Source: an uncultured Lachnospiraceae bacterium | GTDB taxonomy: Bacteria; Bacillota; Clostridia; Lachnospirales; Lachnospiraceae | Direction of reading: 5' to 3' | Assembly (NCBI GenBank): GCA_949743325.1 | Contig: CATJTQ010000081.1 | Coordinates: 62,001-126,000 of the forward strand | DNA: 64,000 nt | Shown here: one piece after another, positions 25,268-33,611 of the stretch | Position numbering within the stretch: position 1 is the stretch's first letter | Layout of the letters: each line of letters opens with the position of its first letter | Notes under the pieces: generated by a model | The model's input: only the letters and a program-made list of their open reading frames with translations | What the model was told of the DNA's origin: nothing | Databases searched by the model: none | Made by a program: the position numbers and the translations under genes

Positions 25268-25987
25268 ATGATGATGAAAAAATTAGGAATTATCGGCGGT
25301 CTTGGTCCTATGGCTACAGCATATTTTATGCAGCAGCTTGTTGAGATGACAGATGCATCAATTGAGCAGGAACATATTGAAATGGTAATATATAATTGTC
25401 CTGCTATACCAGACCGAACGGAATACATATTAGGAAACAGCAGTCAAAATCCATTGCCTTATATTATAGATGTTGCAAAAAAATTAGCTTTATCTAAGGT
25501 TGATATAATAGCAGTACCATGTATAACAGCACATTATTTTTATAATGAACTTAATGAAGCAATAGAATTGCCGTTAATAAATGTTATTGGGAAAACTGCA
25601 GAATATTTAAAATTAAGGGGTTATAGTAAGGTTGGAATTATGGCAACAGACGGAACGGTCAAGTCAAGGATTTTTGACAGCAGTTTATATGAGAGCGGTT
25701 TAGAGTGCCTATATCCTTCTGTTAAAAATCAGTCCTATGTAATGGAGCTTATATATAATAATGTGAAGGCGGGCAGCAGGATTGATATTAATAAATTTCA
25801 TATAGTTTCAGAGGAGCTATTCAATGCTGGCGCACAGCTGATTTTATTGGGGTGTACAGAGTTATCTGTAATAAAGCGCAATTGTAATATAGGCAAAGGA
25901 TATTTGGATGTGATGGAAGTACTTGCGCAGTGCTGTGTAAAGAATTGCGGAAAATTGAAAAAACAATTTGAGGAACTGGTTACATAA
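25268..25987 (+). CDS. Aspartate/glutamate racemase family protein
   Basis: 239 residues. N-terminal GIIGGLGPMAT and the two catalytic cysteines of the family are present: Cys85 (VPCITAH) and Cys196 (LLGCTEL). The Asn that normally follows the first Cys (PCNTAH) is Ile86. The family interconverts L- and D-Asp or Glu, or isomerises related acids. It starts 3 nt after the transglutaminase stop with no clear SD, suggesting translational coupling. Its position just before an adenylation/carrier/MBOAT set suggests it supplies a D-acidic amino acid to them (inference). Confidence 0.85.
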   Translation: MMMKKLGIIGGLGPMATAYFMQQLVEMTDASIEQEHIEMVIYNCPAIPDRTEYILGNSSQNPLPYIIDVAKKLALSKVDIIAVPCITAHYFYNELNEAIELPLINVIGKTAEYLKLRGYSKVGIMATDGTVKSRIFDSSLYESGLECLYPSVKNQSYVMELIYNNVKAGSRIDINKFHIVSEELFNAGAQLILLGCTELSVIKRNCNIGKGYLDVMEVLAQCCVKNCGKLKKQFEELVT

Positions 25988-26100
25988 AAAAATTTGATTT
26001 TGAATAACAAATTGTTAGAAATTTAAATATATTTAAGCTGTATTATTATAAATTTCATAATATACTGACAGATAAAATTCAGAAAGGATACATAAAAGAT

Positions 26101-27627
26101 ATGTATAACCATGTTTTAGATTATCTTGCTGAGACGGTTGCAAGGGTACCAGAAAAAACGGCTTTTGTGGGAGAGAATCTGAGCTATACATTCAGACAAG
26201 TGTATGATATAAGTAGAAGTATAGGAAGTGCGGTTTTATCCAAGGGTTTAAATAAAGAACCTGTAATAGTTTTTATGCAGAAGAGTCCTCAGACAATTGT
26301 AACTTTTTTTGGTGTGGTAAATGCTGGCTGCTATTATGTTCCGATTGATGAGGAAATGCCAGCTGCAAGAATCAATTTAATATTTGAGAATTGTCAATCG
26401 AAGTTAATGATATGCGATAATAATACAGTGAAATTGGCACAGGAATTGTCTTTTGACGGTGATATTTTAATATTTGATAATATATGTGACTATAAGACTG
26501 ATAATAAACTATTATTAAATGTAAGGGAAAGAGCAATAGACACTGATCCGATATATATTGTATTTACTTCCGGTTCTACAGGAGTGCCAAAGGGCGTATG
26601 TGCATGTCATCGCTCAGTAATTGATTATGTAGAGCAGCTTTCAAGTGTGCTTGAATTTGATGAAAATACGATTTTTGGTAACCAAACGCCTTTGTATTTT
26701 GATGCTTGTCTAAAAGAATTGTATCCGACATTGAAGTTTGGAGCTACTACATATTTGATACCACATCAGCTTTTTATGTTTCCTGTAAAGCTGGTGGAAT
26801 ATTTAAATGAAAATAAAATAAATACTATTTGCTGGGTTGTATCAGCATTGACGATGATCTCAACATTTAATACATTTGCCGCAGTAGTTCCTAAATATTT
26901 GAGGACAATAGCGTTTGGAAGTGAAGTGTTTCCTGTTAAGCAGCTTAATATATGGAGAGATGCCGTAAAAACAGCATCTTTTTTCAATTTATATGGACCT
27001 ACGGAAGGTACGGGAATGTGCTGTTATTATCCGATTGACAGAGAGTTCAGTGCTGATGAGACAATTCCCATAGGTTATCCGTTTAAAAATACTGATATCT
27101 TACTGTTAGATAACGAAGACAGACAGGTTGAGGATGGAGAACCCGGAGAAATATGTATACGCGGAACATCAGTTACATTAGGGTATTATAATAATCCTGA
27201 CAAGACTAAGGAAGCTTTTGTACAGAACCCTCTTAATAAATTTTATCCTGAGATAATTTACAGGACAGGAGATATCGGTAAGAAAAATGACAGAGGAGAA
27301 CTGGTGTTTTTGTCAAGGAAAGATTATCAGATTAAGCATATGGGCCATCGTATAGAACTTGGTGAAATAGAGGTCAATGTAAATGTCTTAGATGAAATAA
27401 AGTTTTCCGGCTGTATTTATGATTCTGTCAAAAATAAGATAGTTCTTTTTTTTGTAGGCGATATTACTGCTGCGGAACTATCAAAGGCTATAAAAGAGAG
27501 GCTGCCAAGGTATATGATGCCAAATAATATTATTTCTCTTAAAAATATGCCATTTACAGCTAATGGCAAAATTGACAGGGTTGAACTAAAGAAAATTTAT
27601 AATGAAAAATACATAAATAAAAACTAA
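26101..27627 (+). CDS. Amino-acid adenylating enzyme, DltA-like
   Basis: 508-residue stand-alone adenylation enzyme, the length of DltA. Core motifs in order: VFTSGSTGVPKGV (154-166), the pocket segment FDACLKELYPT (200-210), LYGPTEG (297-303), YRTGD (387-391) and NGKIDR (488-493, catalytic Lys490). DltA forms D-alanyl-AMP and loads DltC. The pocket Asp (Asp201) that holds the amino group is kept, but the following residues (ACLKE) differ from the SV-rich DltA stretch and include a Lys. The substrate may therefore not be D-Ala. It leads a tight run with the carrier and MBOAT genes. Confidence 0.88.
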   Translation: MYNHVLDYLAETVARVPEKTAFVGENLSYTFRQVYDISRSIGSAVLSKGLNKEPVIVFMQKSPQTIVTFFGVVNAGCYYVPIDEEMPAARINLIFENCQSKLMICDNNTVKLAQELSFDGDILIFDNICDYKTDNKLLLNVRERAIDTDPIYIVFTSGSTGVPKGVCACHRSVIDYVEQLSSVLEFDENTIFGNQTPLYFDACLKELYPTLKFGATTYLIPHQLFMFPVKLVEYLNENKINTICWVVSALTMISTFNTFAAVVPKYLRTIAFGSEVFPVKQLNIWRDAVKTASFFNLYGPTEGTGMCCYYPIDREFSADETIPIGYPFKNTDILLLDNEDRQVEDGEPGEICIRGTSVTLGYYNNPDKTKEAFVQNPLNKFYPEIIYRTGDIGKKNDRGELVFLSRKDYQIKHMGHRIELGEIEVNVNVLDEIKFSGCIYDSVKNKIVLFFVGDITAAELSKAIKERLPRYMMPNNIISLKNMPFTANGKIDRVELKKIYNEKYINKN

Positions 27628-27640
27628 ATGAGGTACGAGT

Positions 27641-27874
27641 ATGGAAGAATTATTGGAAATTTTAAATGAACTGCACCCAGATATTGATTTTAACACACAG
27701 CAGAATCTTGTTGATGAGAAAATTCTTGATTCTTTTGATATTGTCACAATTATTTCTGAGGTTGCTGATGTTTTTGATATTACTATTTCAGCAGAGGAAA
27801 TTGTCCCAGATAATTTTAACAGTGCATCTGCATTGTATTCTCTTATTGAAAAGAAAATGGATGATGAGGATTAG
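27641..27874 (+). CDS. DltC-like acyl carrier protein
   Basis: 77 residues. The phosphopantetheine site is Ser31 in ILDSFDIV, the DSFD form typical of DltC, with acidic helices around it. It would carry the aminoacyl group as a thioester from the adenylating enzyme to the membrane. It starts 13 nt after the previous gene, and the MBOAT gene follows 3 nt later. Confidence 0.9.
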   Translation: MEELLEILNELHPDIDFNTQQNLVDEKILDSFDIVTIISEVADVFDITISAEEIVPDNFNSASALYSLIEKKMDDED

Positions 27875-27877
27875 TTC

Positions 27878-29470
27878 ATGCTGTTCACATCATTTGAATT
27901 TTTAGTGTTTTTGGCAGTAGTTATAGTATGTTACTATATTGTTCCAAAAAAAATACAGTGGATTTTTCTGCTGGCTGCAGGTTATGTATTCTATTTTATT
28001 GCATCACCTGTATACCTTATTTATATTATGACGACGACAGTGTCAGTATATATATTTACAAGGATTATACAGACGAGAAAAGATACTTTTGATATACATT
28101 TTAAGAAGATAAAAAAACAGCTTGACCGACAGCAAAGGAAAGATATTAAATCACAGGAAAAAAAGAAAGAATTTAGACTGATGATGATATGTCTTTTATT
28201 TAATCTTGGAATTTTAGCTGTATGTAAATATACTAATTTTGCTATTGGCAATATCAACTTTTTGTTAGGTGCAGTTGGAAGTTCTAAAAGATTGTTAACT
28301 GTTAATATGATTCTGCCTATGGGAATATCTTTTTACACATTCCAGTCAATGGGATATTTAATTGATGTTTACAGAGGAACTTGCAGTGCGGAAAAAAATT
28401 TAGGTAAGCTGGCTTTGTTTGTATCATTTTTTCCGCAGTTGGTACAAGGACCTATAAGCAGGTTTAATGATCTCTCTAAATCTCTTTTTGAAAAGCATAC
28501 GGCTGACTATAATACAATAACATTTGGAATGCAGAGAATATTGTGGGGTTTTTTTAAGAAACTTGTAATTGCAGACCGCCTTTTGCCTGCTGTTTTGGAA
28601 ATATGTGGAGATACATCAAAATATCAGGGAGCTTATGTGTTAGTAGGAATGTTATTTTATGCATTAGAGCTGTATGCAGATTTTACAGGAGGCATTGATA
28701 TTGCAATTGGAACGGCACAGACCCTTGGCATACACGTAACAGAAAATTTTCGTCGCCCATATTTTTCTAAAAATATTAAGGAATATTGGAATCGCTGGCA
28801 TATCACAATGGGAAGCTGGTTTACAGACTATATTTTTTATCCTATCTCTATTTGTAAGCCGATGCTTAAAGTCAGTAAATTTTCACGTAAACATTTTGGC
28901 GAATTTATCGGAAAACGTGTACCCATATATCTTTCTTCATTTGCAGTATGGTTTGCAACAGGCGTTTGGCATGGGGCAAGCTGGAATTTTATAGTTTGGG
29001 GAATTGGAAATTTTGTAGTGATAATGATTTCACAGGAATGCGAGCCATTTTATAGGTGGTTTCATTCCAAAATTAATATAAAAGATAAATTTTTGTTTAA
29101 ACTATTTCAAATCGTGAGAACAGTCTTGTTAATGAGCTGCCTTAGAATGTTTGACTGTTATCGTGATGTTCCGCTGACATTTAAAATGTTTGGCAAAATG
29201 TTTACAGGCTTTGATATTTCACAGTTGAGTGTAAGTGCATTTCAGTTACTTGGGCTTGCGATTTCAGATTATATTATATTGTTTGGCGGAATGATTTTGT
29301 TGGTGGCAGTAAGCATTATTCAGCGTAAAGGCAGTGTACGTGCTAAAATTGCTGAAAGAAAGGCGCCTGTTAGATTTATTATTTGGTATGCTCTCTTCCT
29401 GACCGTTTTAATTTTTGGTACATATGGTATAGGATATGATTCCAGTCAGTTTATTTATAATCAGTTTTAG
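27878..29470 (+). CDS. MBOAT acyltransferase (DltB/AlgI-like)
   Basis: 530 residues with about ten or more membrane helices. MBOAT signatures: FYTFQSMGYLIDVYRG, QLVQGPISRF, ADFTGGIDIAIG, EYWNRWHITMGSWFTDYIFYP and the catalytic His365 in GVWHGASWNF. Such proteins take an acyl or aminoacyl group from a cytosolic carrier and move it across the membrane onto a surface polymer. The surrounding genes make an aminoacyl group the likely cargo. Confidence 0.93.
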   Translation: MLFTSFEFLVFLAVVIVCYYIVPKKIQWIFLLAAGYVFYFIASPVYLIYIMTTTVSVYIFTRIIQTRKDTFDIHFKKIKKQLDRQQRKDIKSQEKKKEFRLMMICLLFNLGILAVCKYTNFAIGNINFLLGAVGSSKRLLTVNMILPMGISFYTFQSMGYLIDVYRGTCSAEKNLGKLALFVSFFPQLVQGPISRFNDLSKSLFEKHTADYNTITFGMQRILWGFFKKLVIADRLLPAVLEICGDTSKYQGAYVLVGMLFYALELYADFTGGIDIAIGTAQTLGIHVTENFRRPYFSKNIKEYWNRWHITMGSWFTDYIFYPISICKPMLKVSKFSRKHFGEFIGKRVPIYLSSFAVWFATGVWHGASWNFIVWGIGNFVVIMISQECEPFYRWFHSKINIKDKFLFKLFQIVRTVLLMSCLRMFDCYRDVPLTFKMFGKMFTGFDISQLSVSAFQLLGLAISDYIILFGGMILLVAVSIIQRKGSVRAKIAERKAPVRFIIWYALFLTVLIFGTYGIGYDSSQFIYNQF

Positions 29471-29482
29471 AGAGGTGTGATT

Positions 29483-30514
29483 ATGAGAAAAAGATTGATC
29501 GGCATTACAGTATCATTTATTGTTGCGGCTGTGGGATTGTGGTTTTTACAAAAGCTGTTAATGCCGAAATATATGGATGATATTGTTGAGGGTGCAATGA
29601 TTGCCGAGTATTATGACGAGGAAAAGAACCATGATGTAATTTTTATTGGCGATTGTGAACTCTATGAAAATATATCGCCTGCGGTTTTGTGGAAGGAGTA
29701 TGGAATTAATAGTTATATACGGGGAAGCGCCCAACAATTAATATGGCAGTCATATTATTTGATGGAAGAAACCCTTCAGTATGAAAAGCCAAAAGTTTTT
29801 GTTTTTAATGTGCTGGCAATGAAATATAATTCACCGCAGAGTGAGGCATACAACCGTATGACGTTGGATGGAATGAAAATGTCTGCTGCCAAGATAAAGT
29901 CTGTACAAGCATCTATGACCGAAGAGGAAGATTTAATTGATTATATTTTTCCAATTTTGCGATATCATTCAAGGTTTGATGAGCTTGGAAAAATCGATAT
30001 TAATTATCTTTTTAAGAAGGACAAAGTTACATTTAATGGGTATTATATGAGAGTTGATGTGAAACCCGCACAGAATATTCCTGAAGCGAAGCCATTAGGT
30101 GATTATAATTTTGGGGATACGGCATATTTTTATTTGGATAAGATGGTTGAACTGTGTGAGAAAAATAATGTTGAACTTATATTAGTGAAAGCTCCAAGCT
30201 TGTATCCTCACTGGTATGATGAATGGGATAAACAGATGTCTGAATATGCGTTGGATCACAATTTAAAGTATTATAATTTTTTAAATTCAACAGACGATAT
30301 CGGGCTTGATTTTGCTAAGGATACATATGATTCGGGACTGCATCTTAATTTAACTGGTGCAGAAAAACTTTCAACATATTTTGGGAATATTCTGTCAACA
30401 GAGTGTGATTTACCTGATAGGCGTAATGATAAGAAGCTTAAAGAGATTTGGGAAGAAAAACTTAAGGCGTATGACGATGAGAAGAATCGCCAGTATGCTG
30501 AAAATGAAAAATAA
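29483..30514 (+). CDS. DltD/AlgX-like SGNH-fold protein with Cys in place of Ser
   Basis: 343 residues with one N-terminal membrane segment (about 5-27) and the rest outside. Block I reads FIGDCELYENISP, so the nucleophile Ser of the usual GDS/GSS motif is Cys58 (codon TGT). The C-terminal Asp and His survive in DSGLHLNLTG. Proteins of this type pair with MBOAT enzymes and finish transfer of acyl groups to polymers. ATG 29483 follows AGAGGTG; a GTG at 29477 is an alternative. It is 12 nt after the MBOAT gene. Confidence 0.85.
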   Translation: MRKRLIGITVSFIVAAVGLWFLQKLLMPKYMDDIVEGAMIAEYYDEEKNHDVIFIGDCELYENISPAVLWKEYGINSYIRGSAQQLIWQSYYLMEETLQYEKPKVFVFNVLAMKYNSPQSEAYNRMTLDGMKMSAAKIKSVQASMTEEEDLIDYIFPILRYHSRFDELGKIDINYLFKKDKVTFNGYYMRVDVKPAQNIPEAKPLGDYNFGDTAYFYLDKMVELCEKNNVELILVKAPSLYPHWYDEWDKQMSEYALDHNLKYYNFLNSTDDIGLDFAKDTYDSGLHLNLTGAEKLSTYFGNILSTECDLPDRRNDKKLKEIWEEKLKAYDDEKNRQYAENEK

Positions 30515-30540
30515 TTAGATGTACAGAAAGGGTGTATAAT

Positions 30541-31119
30541 ATGAAAAAAAAGATTTTTACAGTGCTTTCAGCTGTTGTTTTGTCAATATGTTTGACAGCA
30601 TGCGGCAGCAATGACGTAAAAGTTATTGAGAATAACAAAGATGATAAAGCTTCTGAGTCATCAACAGACAATTCAGGGGAAACGTCAAAATTAAAAGGAT
30701 ATGTTTTTGAGGCAGATGGTCAGAATGGCAAGGTGTCAATAACAACTGAGATTGAAATGAATGATATTTTGAAACAATTAGGGGATCCTGACAATTATTT
30801 TGAGGCTGAGAGTTGTGCATTTAAGGGGTTGGATAAAACGTATACATACAGTCATTATGAAATACAGACTTATCCTGAGGACAAGAAGGATTTAATATCA
30901 TGTATTTTATTTAAGGACGATATGATAAAAACAGCTGAAGGCTTGTCAATAGGAATGACAAAAGATCAGATGGAGGAAGCGTATGGTACTGATTATGAAC
31001 AGAAAGGCGCTATGTATGTATATAAAAAGGACAGTTCATTTTTAGGATTTATAATTCAAGATAATATTATAAGTTCAATTCAGTATTTTTCAGATGCTTT
31101 GGAGCAGCAGCAAAATTAA
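30541..31119 (+). CDS. Small lipoprotein at the end of the cluster
   Basis: 192 residues. The lipobox LTAC gives a predicted lipidated Cys at about position 22. The linker is acidic and Ser-rich; the C-terminal half (ISCILFKDDMIKTAEGLSIGMTKDQMEEAYG) resembles small secreted assembly-factor folds, but I cannot name it. Start ATG 30541, 9 nt after GAAAGGG. It lies 26 nt after the SGNH gene and so probably belongs to the same transcript. Confidence 0.75.
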   Translation: MKKKIFTVLSAVVLSICLTACGSNDVKVIENNKDDKASESSTDNSGETSKLKGYVFEADGQNGKVSITTEIEMNDILKQLGDPDNYFEAESCAFKGLDKTYTYSHYEIQTYPEDKKDLISCILFKDDMIKTAEGLSIGMTKDQMEEAYGTDYEQKGAMYVYKKDSSFLGFIIQDNIISSIQYFSDALEQQQN

Positions 31120-31359
31120 ATATTAATAATTTGAGGATTGTTAGATAACAATATTGTTCCATGATATATTTTTAACTACTTTGATGTTATGTCAATATAT
31201 TGTGAGCAAATATAATTATCTGACAGTCCTTTTTTATGCCATTTAAATAAGTTAATTATTTTGTTTGCACAGGCGTTTGGCGAATGCTGAAATGATTATA
31301 TGTTCTTTATTCTGCTGTTGAGAATGTTTGATTTACTGTAATCTTCTTGAGGAGGTTAG

Positions 31360-31389
31360 TTGACTATTGTTAGTGGAGTTATATAGTAT
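31360..31389 (+). promoter_or_regulatory. Upstream promoter (P1) of the FMN oxidoreductase gene
   Basis: TTGACT (31360-31365), 18-bp spacer, TAGTAT (31384-31389). The -10 is inside the 25-bp palindrome. Confidence 0.4.
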
Positions 31390-31403
31390 TTAATACTATA
31401 TAA
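31379..31403. promoter_or_regulatory. 25-bp palindromic operator
   Basis: TTATATAGTATT-T-AATACTATATAA: perfect 12-bp arms around one T. The core TAGTA-N5-TACTA resembles the FapR box of Firmicute lipid genes; this likeness is from memory and needs testing. Confidence 0.55.
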
Positions 31404-31427
31404 TAAAGTATAAAGTTCTATATGGTA

Positions 31428-31456
31428 TTGACAAATATTCCATATGATATTATAAT
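31428..31456 (+). promoter_or_regulatory. Main promoter (P2) of the FMN oxidoreductase gene
   Basis: TTGACA (31428-31433), 17-bp spacer, TATAAT (31451-31456): full consensus. ATATGG (31420-31425) and CCATAT (31440-31445) flank the -35 box as an inverted repeat and could be a second operator. Confidence 0.85.
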
Positions 31457-31513
31457 AATTACTAGATTTGGAAATTTAATGTACATATAATTTGGCAGGA
31501 ATGGAGTAATATT

Positions 31514-32578
31514 ATGAATTATAAACCACTAAAAATAGGTAAGAAAACAGCGAGGCTTCCGATAATTCAAGGCGGTATGGGTATTGGGGTGAGTCGTTCC
31601 CGTTTAGCGGGAGCAGTTGCTAAGGCAGGAGGCGTAGGTGTAATATCTTCAGCTCAGATTGGTTATGATGAGCCTGATTTTGAGAAAGATATTCAAGGGT
31701 GTAACTTAAAAGCAATTGAAAAACATATAAAGTTAGCAAAGCAGCAGGCAGACGGAGGACTTGTAGGAGTTAATGTTATGGTCGCGCTGCAGCATTATGC
31801 TGATCATGTCAGGGCTGCAGCAAAGGCAGGAGCTGATCTTGTTGTATGCGGAGCAGGGCTTCCGGTAGATCTGCCAGGGCTTGTTGAAAATACAGATACG
31901 GCAATCGCACCGATTGTCTCATCTAAAAAGGCTGCCTCTGTTTTGTTAAAAATGTGGGACAGAAAATTTAATCGTACTGCTGATTTAATTGTTATTGAGG
32001 GACCAAAGGCAGGAGGACATTTAGGGTTTTCAACAGAACAGCTTGATGATATTAGTGGTTTAGATTATGACAATGAAATTAAAGAGATAATTAAAGAGAA
32101 AGAGATTTATGAAAATAAATTTGGTAAGGAGATACCGGTTGTAGTAGGGGGCGGTGTATTTGACCGTTCTGATGTTGAGCATGTAATGAATCTGGGAGCC
32201 GATGGAGTTCAGGTTGCAACCCGTTTTGTTGTAACTGAAGAGTGCGATGCCTCTGATAAGTATAAACAGGCGTATATAGACGCATCCGAAGAAGATGTTG
32301 CAATTATTAAGAGCCCTGTTGGTATGCCGGGGCGGGCTATTAGAAATAAATTTATACACAATGCACAGCAAGGCAATATATCAATAAAGAAATGTTTTCA
32401 ATGCATAAAAACTTGTAAGCCAAAAGAAATTCCTTATTGTATTACACAGGCATTAGTAAATGCAGTAATTGGCGATTTAGATAACGGTTTAATATTTTGT
32501 GGGGCGGAAGTAGGAAGAATAAAGGAAATAACAACAGTTCCTGCGCTTATAAGTGAACTTTTGGGAAATATTAGGTAA
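31514..32578 (+). CDS. Nitronate monooxygenase / FabK-like FMN oxidoreductase
   Basis: 354-residue TIM-barrel flavoprotein. IIQGGMGIGVS near the N-terminus, VVCGAGLPVDLP, EGPKAGGHLG and VGGGVFDRSDVEHVMNLGADGVQVATRF are the FMN-binding segments shared by nitronate monooxygenases and the enoyl-ACP reductase FabK. An unusual C-terminal cysteine cluster (CFQCIKTCKPKEIPYC) could bind metal or Fe-S. Activity is either nitronate oxidation or an NAD(P)H-linked reduction; the palindromic operator hints at lipid control. It is monocistronic. Confidence 0.83.
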   Translation: MNYKPLKIGKKTARLPIIQGGMGIGVSRSRLAGAVAKAGGVGVISSAQIGYDEPDFEKDIQGCNLKAIEKHIKLAKQQADGGLVGVNVMVALQHYADHVRAAAKAGADLVVCGAGLPVDLPGLVENTDTAIAPIVSSKKAASVLLKMWDRKFNRTADLIVIEGPKAGGHLGFSTEQLDDISGLDYDNEIKEIIKEKEIYENKFGKEIPVVVGGGVFDRSDVEHVMNLGADGVQVATRFVVTEECDASDKYKQAYIDASEEDVAIIKSPVGMPGRAIRNKFIHNAQQGNISIKKCFQCIKTCKPKEIPYCITQALVNAVIGDLDNGLIFCGAEVGRIKEITTVPALISELLGNIR

Positions 32579-32596
32579 TTATAATTAGAGTTAAGG

Positions 32597-32630
32597 TAAA
32601 GAATATAACAGGTTTTAGTAAAGAATATAA
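32597..32630 (+). repeat. Direct repeat upstream of the amidase gene
   Basis: TAAAGAATATAA occurs at 32597-32608 and again at 32619-32630, 22 bp apart (about two helical turns). It could be a tandem activator site for the amidase gene 50 nt downstream. Confidence 0.45.
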
Positions 32631-32680
32631 TAATTTTTGCATAATATGTAAAATAGAATTTTTTATTTTTGGAGGATATT

Positions 32681-33433
32681 ATGGCTAAAATTATTATTGA
32701 TCCAGGTCATGGCGGAAGAGACCTGGGGGCTTCCTATAACGGAAGGCTGGAAAAAGATGATAACTTGAATTTAGCGCTTGCCGTAGGAAAGATTTTAGAA
32801 AATAATGGTTATAATGTAGTTTATACAAGGCGTGATGATGTTTATGACAGCCCTGTACAGAAGGCGAACATAGCAAATGCTGCCGGAGGAGATTTATTTG
32901 TTTCATTTCATCGCAATTCAAGCGCTGTGCCGGGACAGTATGAGGGCGTGCAGACACTTGTTTATGACGACAGTGGAATTAAGGCAGAATTAGCACGGAA
33001 AATTAGTGATAATCTTGCGCAGGCGGGCTTTAAAAATTTGGGAATAGACGTAAGACCAGATTTGGCAGTATTAAGACGAACAAATATGCCGGCTGTTTTA
33101 ATAGAAACTGGTTTTATAAATAACGAGGGTGACAATAAAATATATGATGAAAATTTTAATGAGATTGCAGAAAAAATTGCACTGGCAATAATGGAGACAG
33201 CGTCTGTAGTTGGAGGAGTTCAATATTATGTACAGACCGGGCTGTTTAGAAATGAAAATAATGCGAATGAACTTGCAAATCAGCTTTGGTATTTGGGTTA
33301 TCCTGCTCAGATAGGGCAGTATAAGGAATATTATCAAGTTAAGGTTGGTCCATATACATCATTGCAGCAGGCTGCAGCGGTTGAGCGAGAATTAAGGAAT
33401 AAAGGATTTTCGACACTTATAGTACAGAGTTAA
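32681..33433 (+). CDS. N-acetylmuramoyl-L-alanine amidase with SPOR domain (CwlC-like)
   Basis: 250 residues. The Amidase_3 zinc enzyme occupies 1-175: IIIDPGHGG (first His), the Glu-containing turn after it, FVSFHRNSS (second His) and VLIETGFINNEGDN (catalytic Glu). A C-terminal SPOR domain (about 182-250, YYVQTGLFRNENNANELANQ) binds denuded glycan. There is no signal peptide, as in B. subtilis CwlC, which lyses the mother cell from inside late in sporulation. Start ATG 32681 is 5 nt after GGAGG; the longer frame from 32669 begins at TTG within the SD. Confidence 0.9.
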   Translation: MAKIIIDPGHGGRDLGASYNGRLEKDDNLNLALAVGKILENNGYNVVYTRRDDVYDSPVQKANIANAAGGDLFVSFHRNSSAVPGQYEGVQTLVYDDSGIKAELARKISDNLAQAGFKNLGIDVRPDLAVLRRTNMPAVLIETGFINNEGDNKIYDENFNEIAEKIALAIMETASVVGGVQYYVQTGLFRNENNANELANQLWYLGYPAQIGQYKEYYQVKVGPYTSLQQAAAVERELRNKGFSTLIVQS

Positions 33434-33494
33434 AAAATAAACTTTACATTTGATATGCTATTTTGTATAATAAAATATAGCTAAAATCCATTGA

Positions 33495-33518
33495 CTGACT
33501 GTCTTTTTAGACAGTCAG
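33495..33518 (+). terminator. Terminator after the amidase gene
   Basis: CTGACTGTCT-TTTT-AGACAGTCAG: perfect 10-bp stem followed by the AT-rich TATTATATA. Confidence 0.7.
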
Positions 33519-33611
33519 TATTATATATATTTAAAATATTGATAATTACATACAGTATTTAAGTCTTTATGATATAAAACTTATATACTGGAAAGTCATA
33601 TTTATAGATGA

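Larger units (their letters stand above)
31120..31513. other. Regulatory intergenic region upstream of the FMN oxidoreductase
   Basis: No gene of normal size. 31120-31355 is AT-rich with a small hairpin (TTGTTA/TAACAA near 31138). From 31349 on there are two tandem promoters and two inverted repeats, listed separately. A GAGGAGG at 31349-31355 followed by TTG ACT ATT GTT AGT GGA could encode an 8-residue leader ending at 31386. Confidence 0.5.

Noticed and set aside
27666-27905. Alternative-frame ORF inside the carrier protein gene
   Set aside because: The frame that encodes the DSFD carrier motif is clearly the real one; this one is a shadow.
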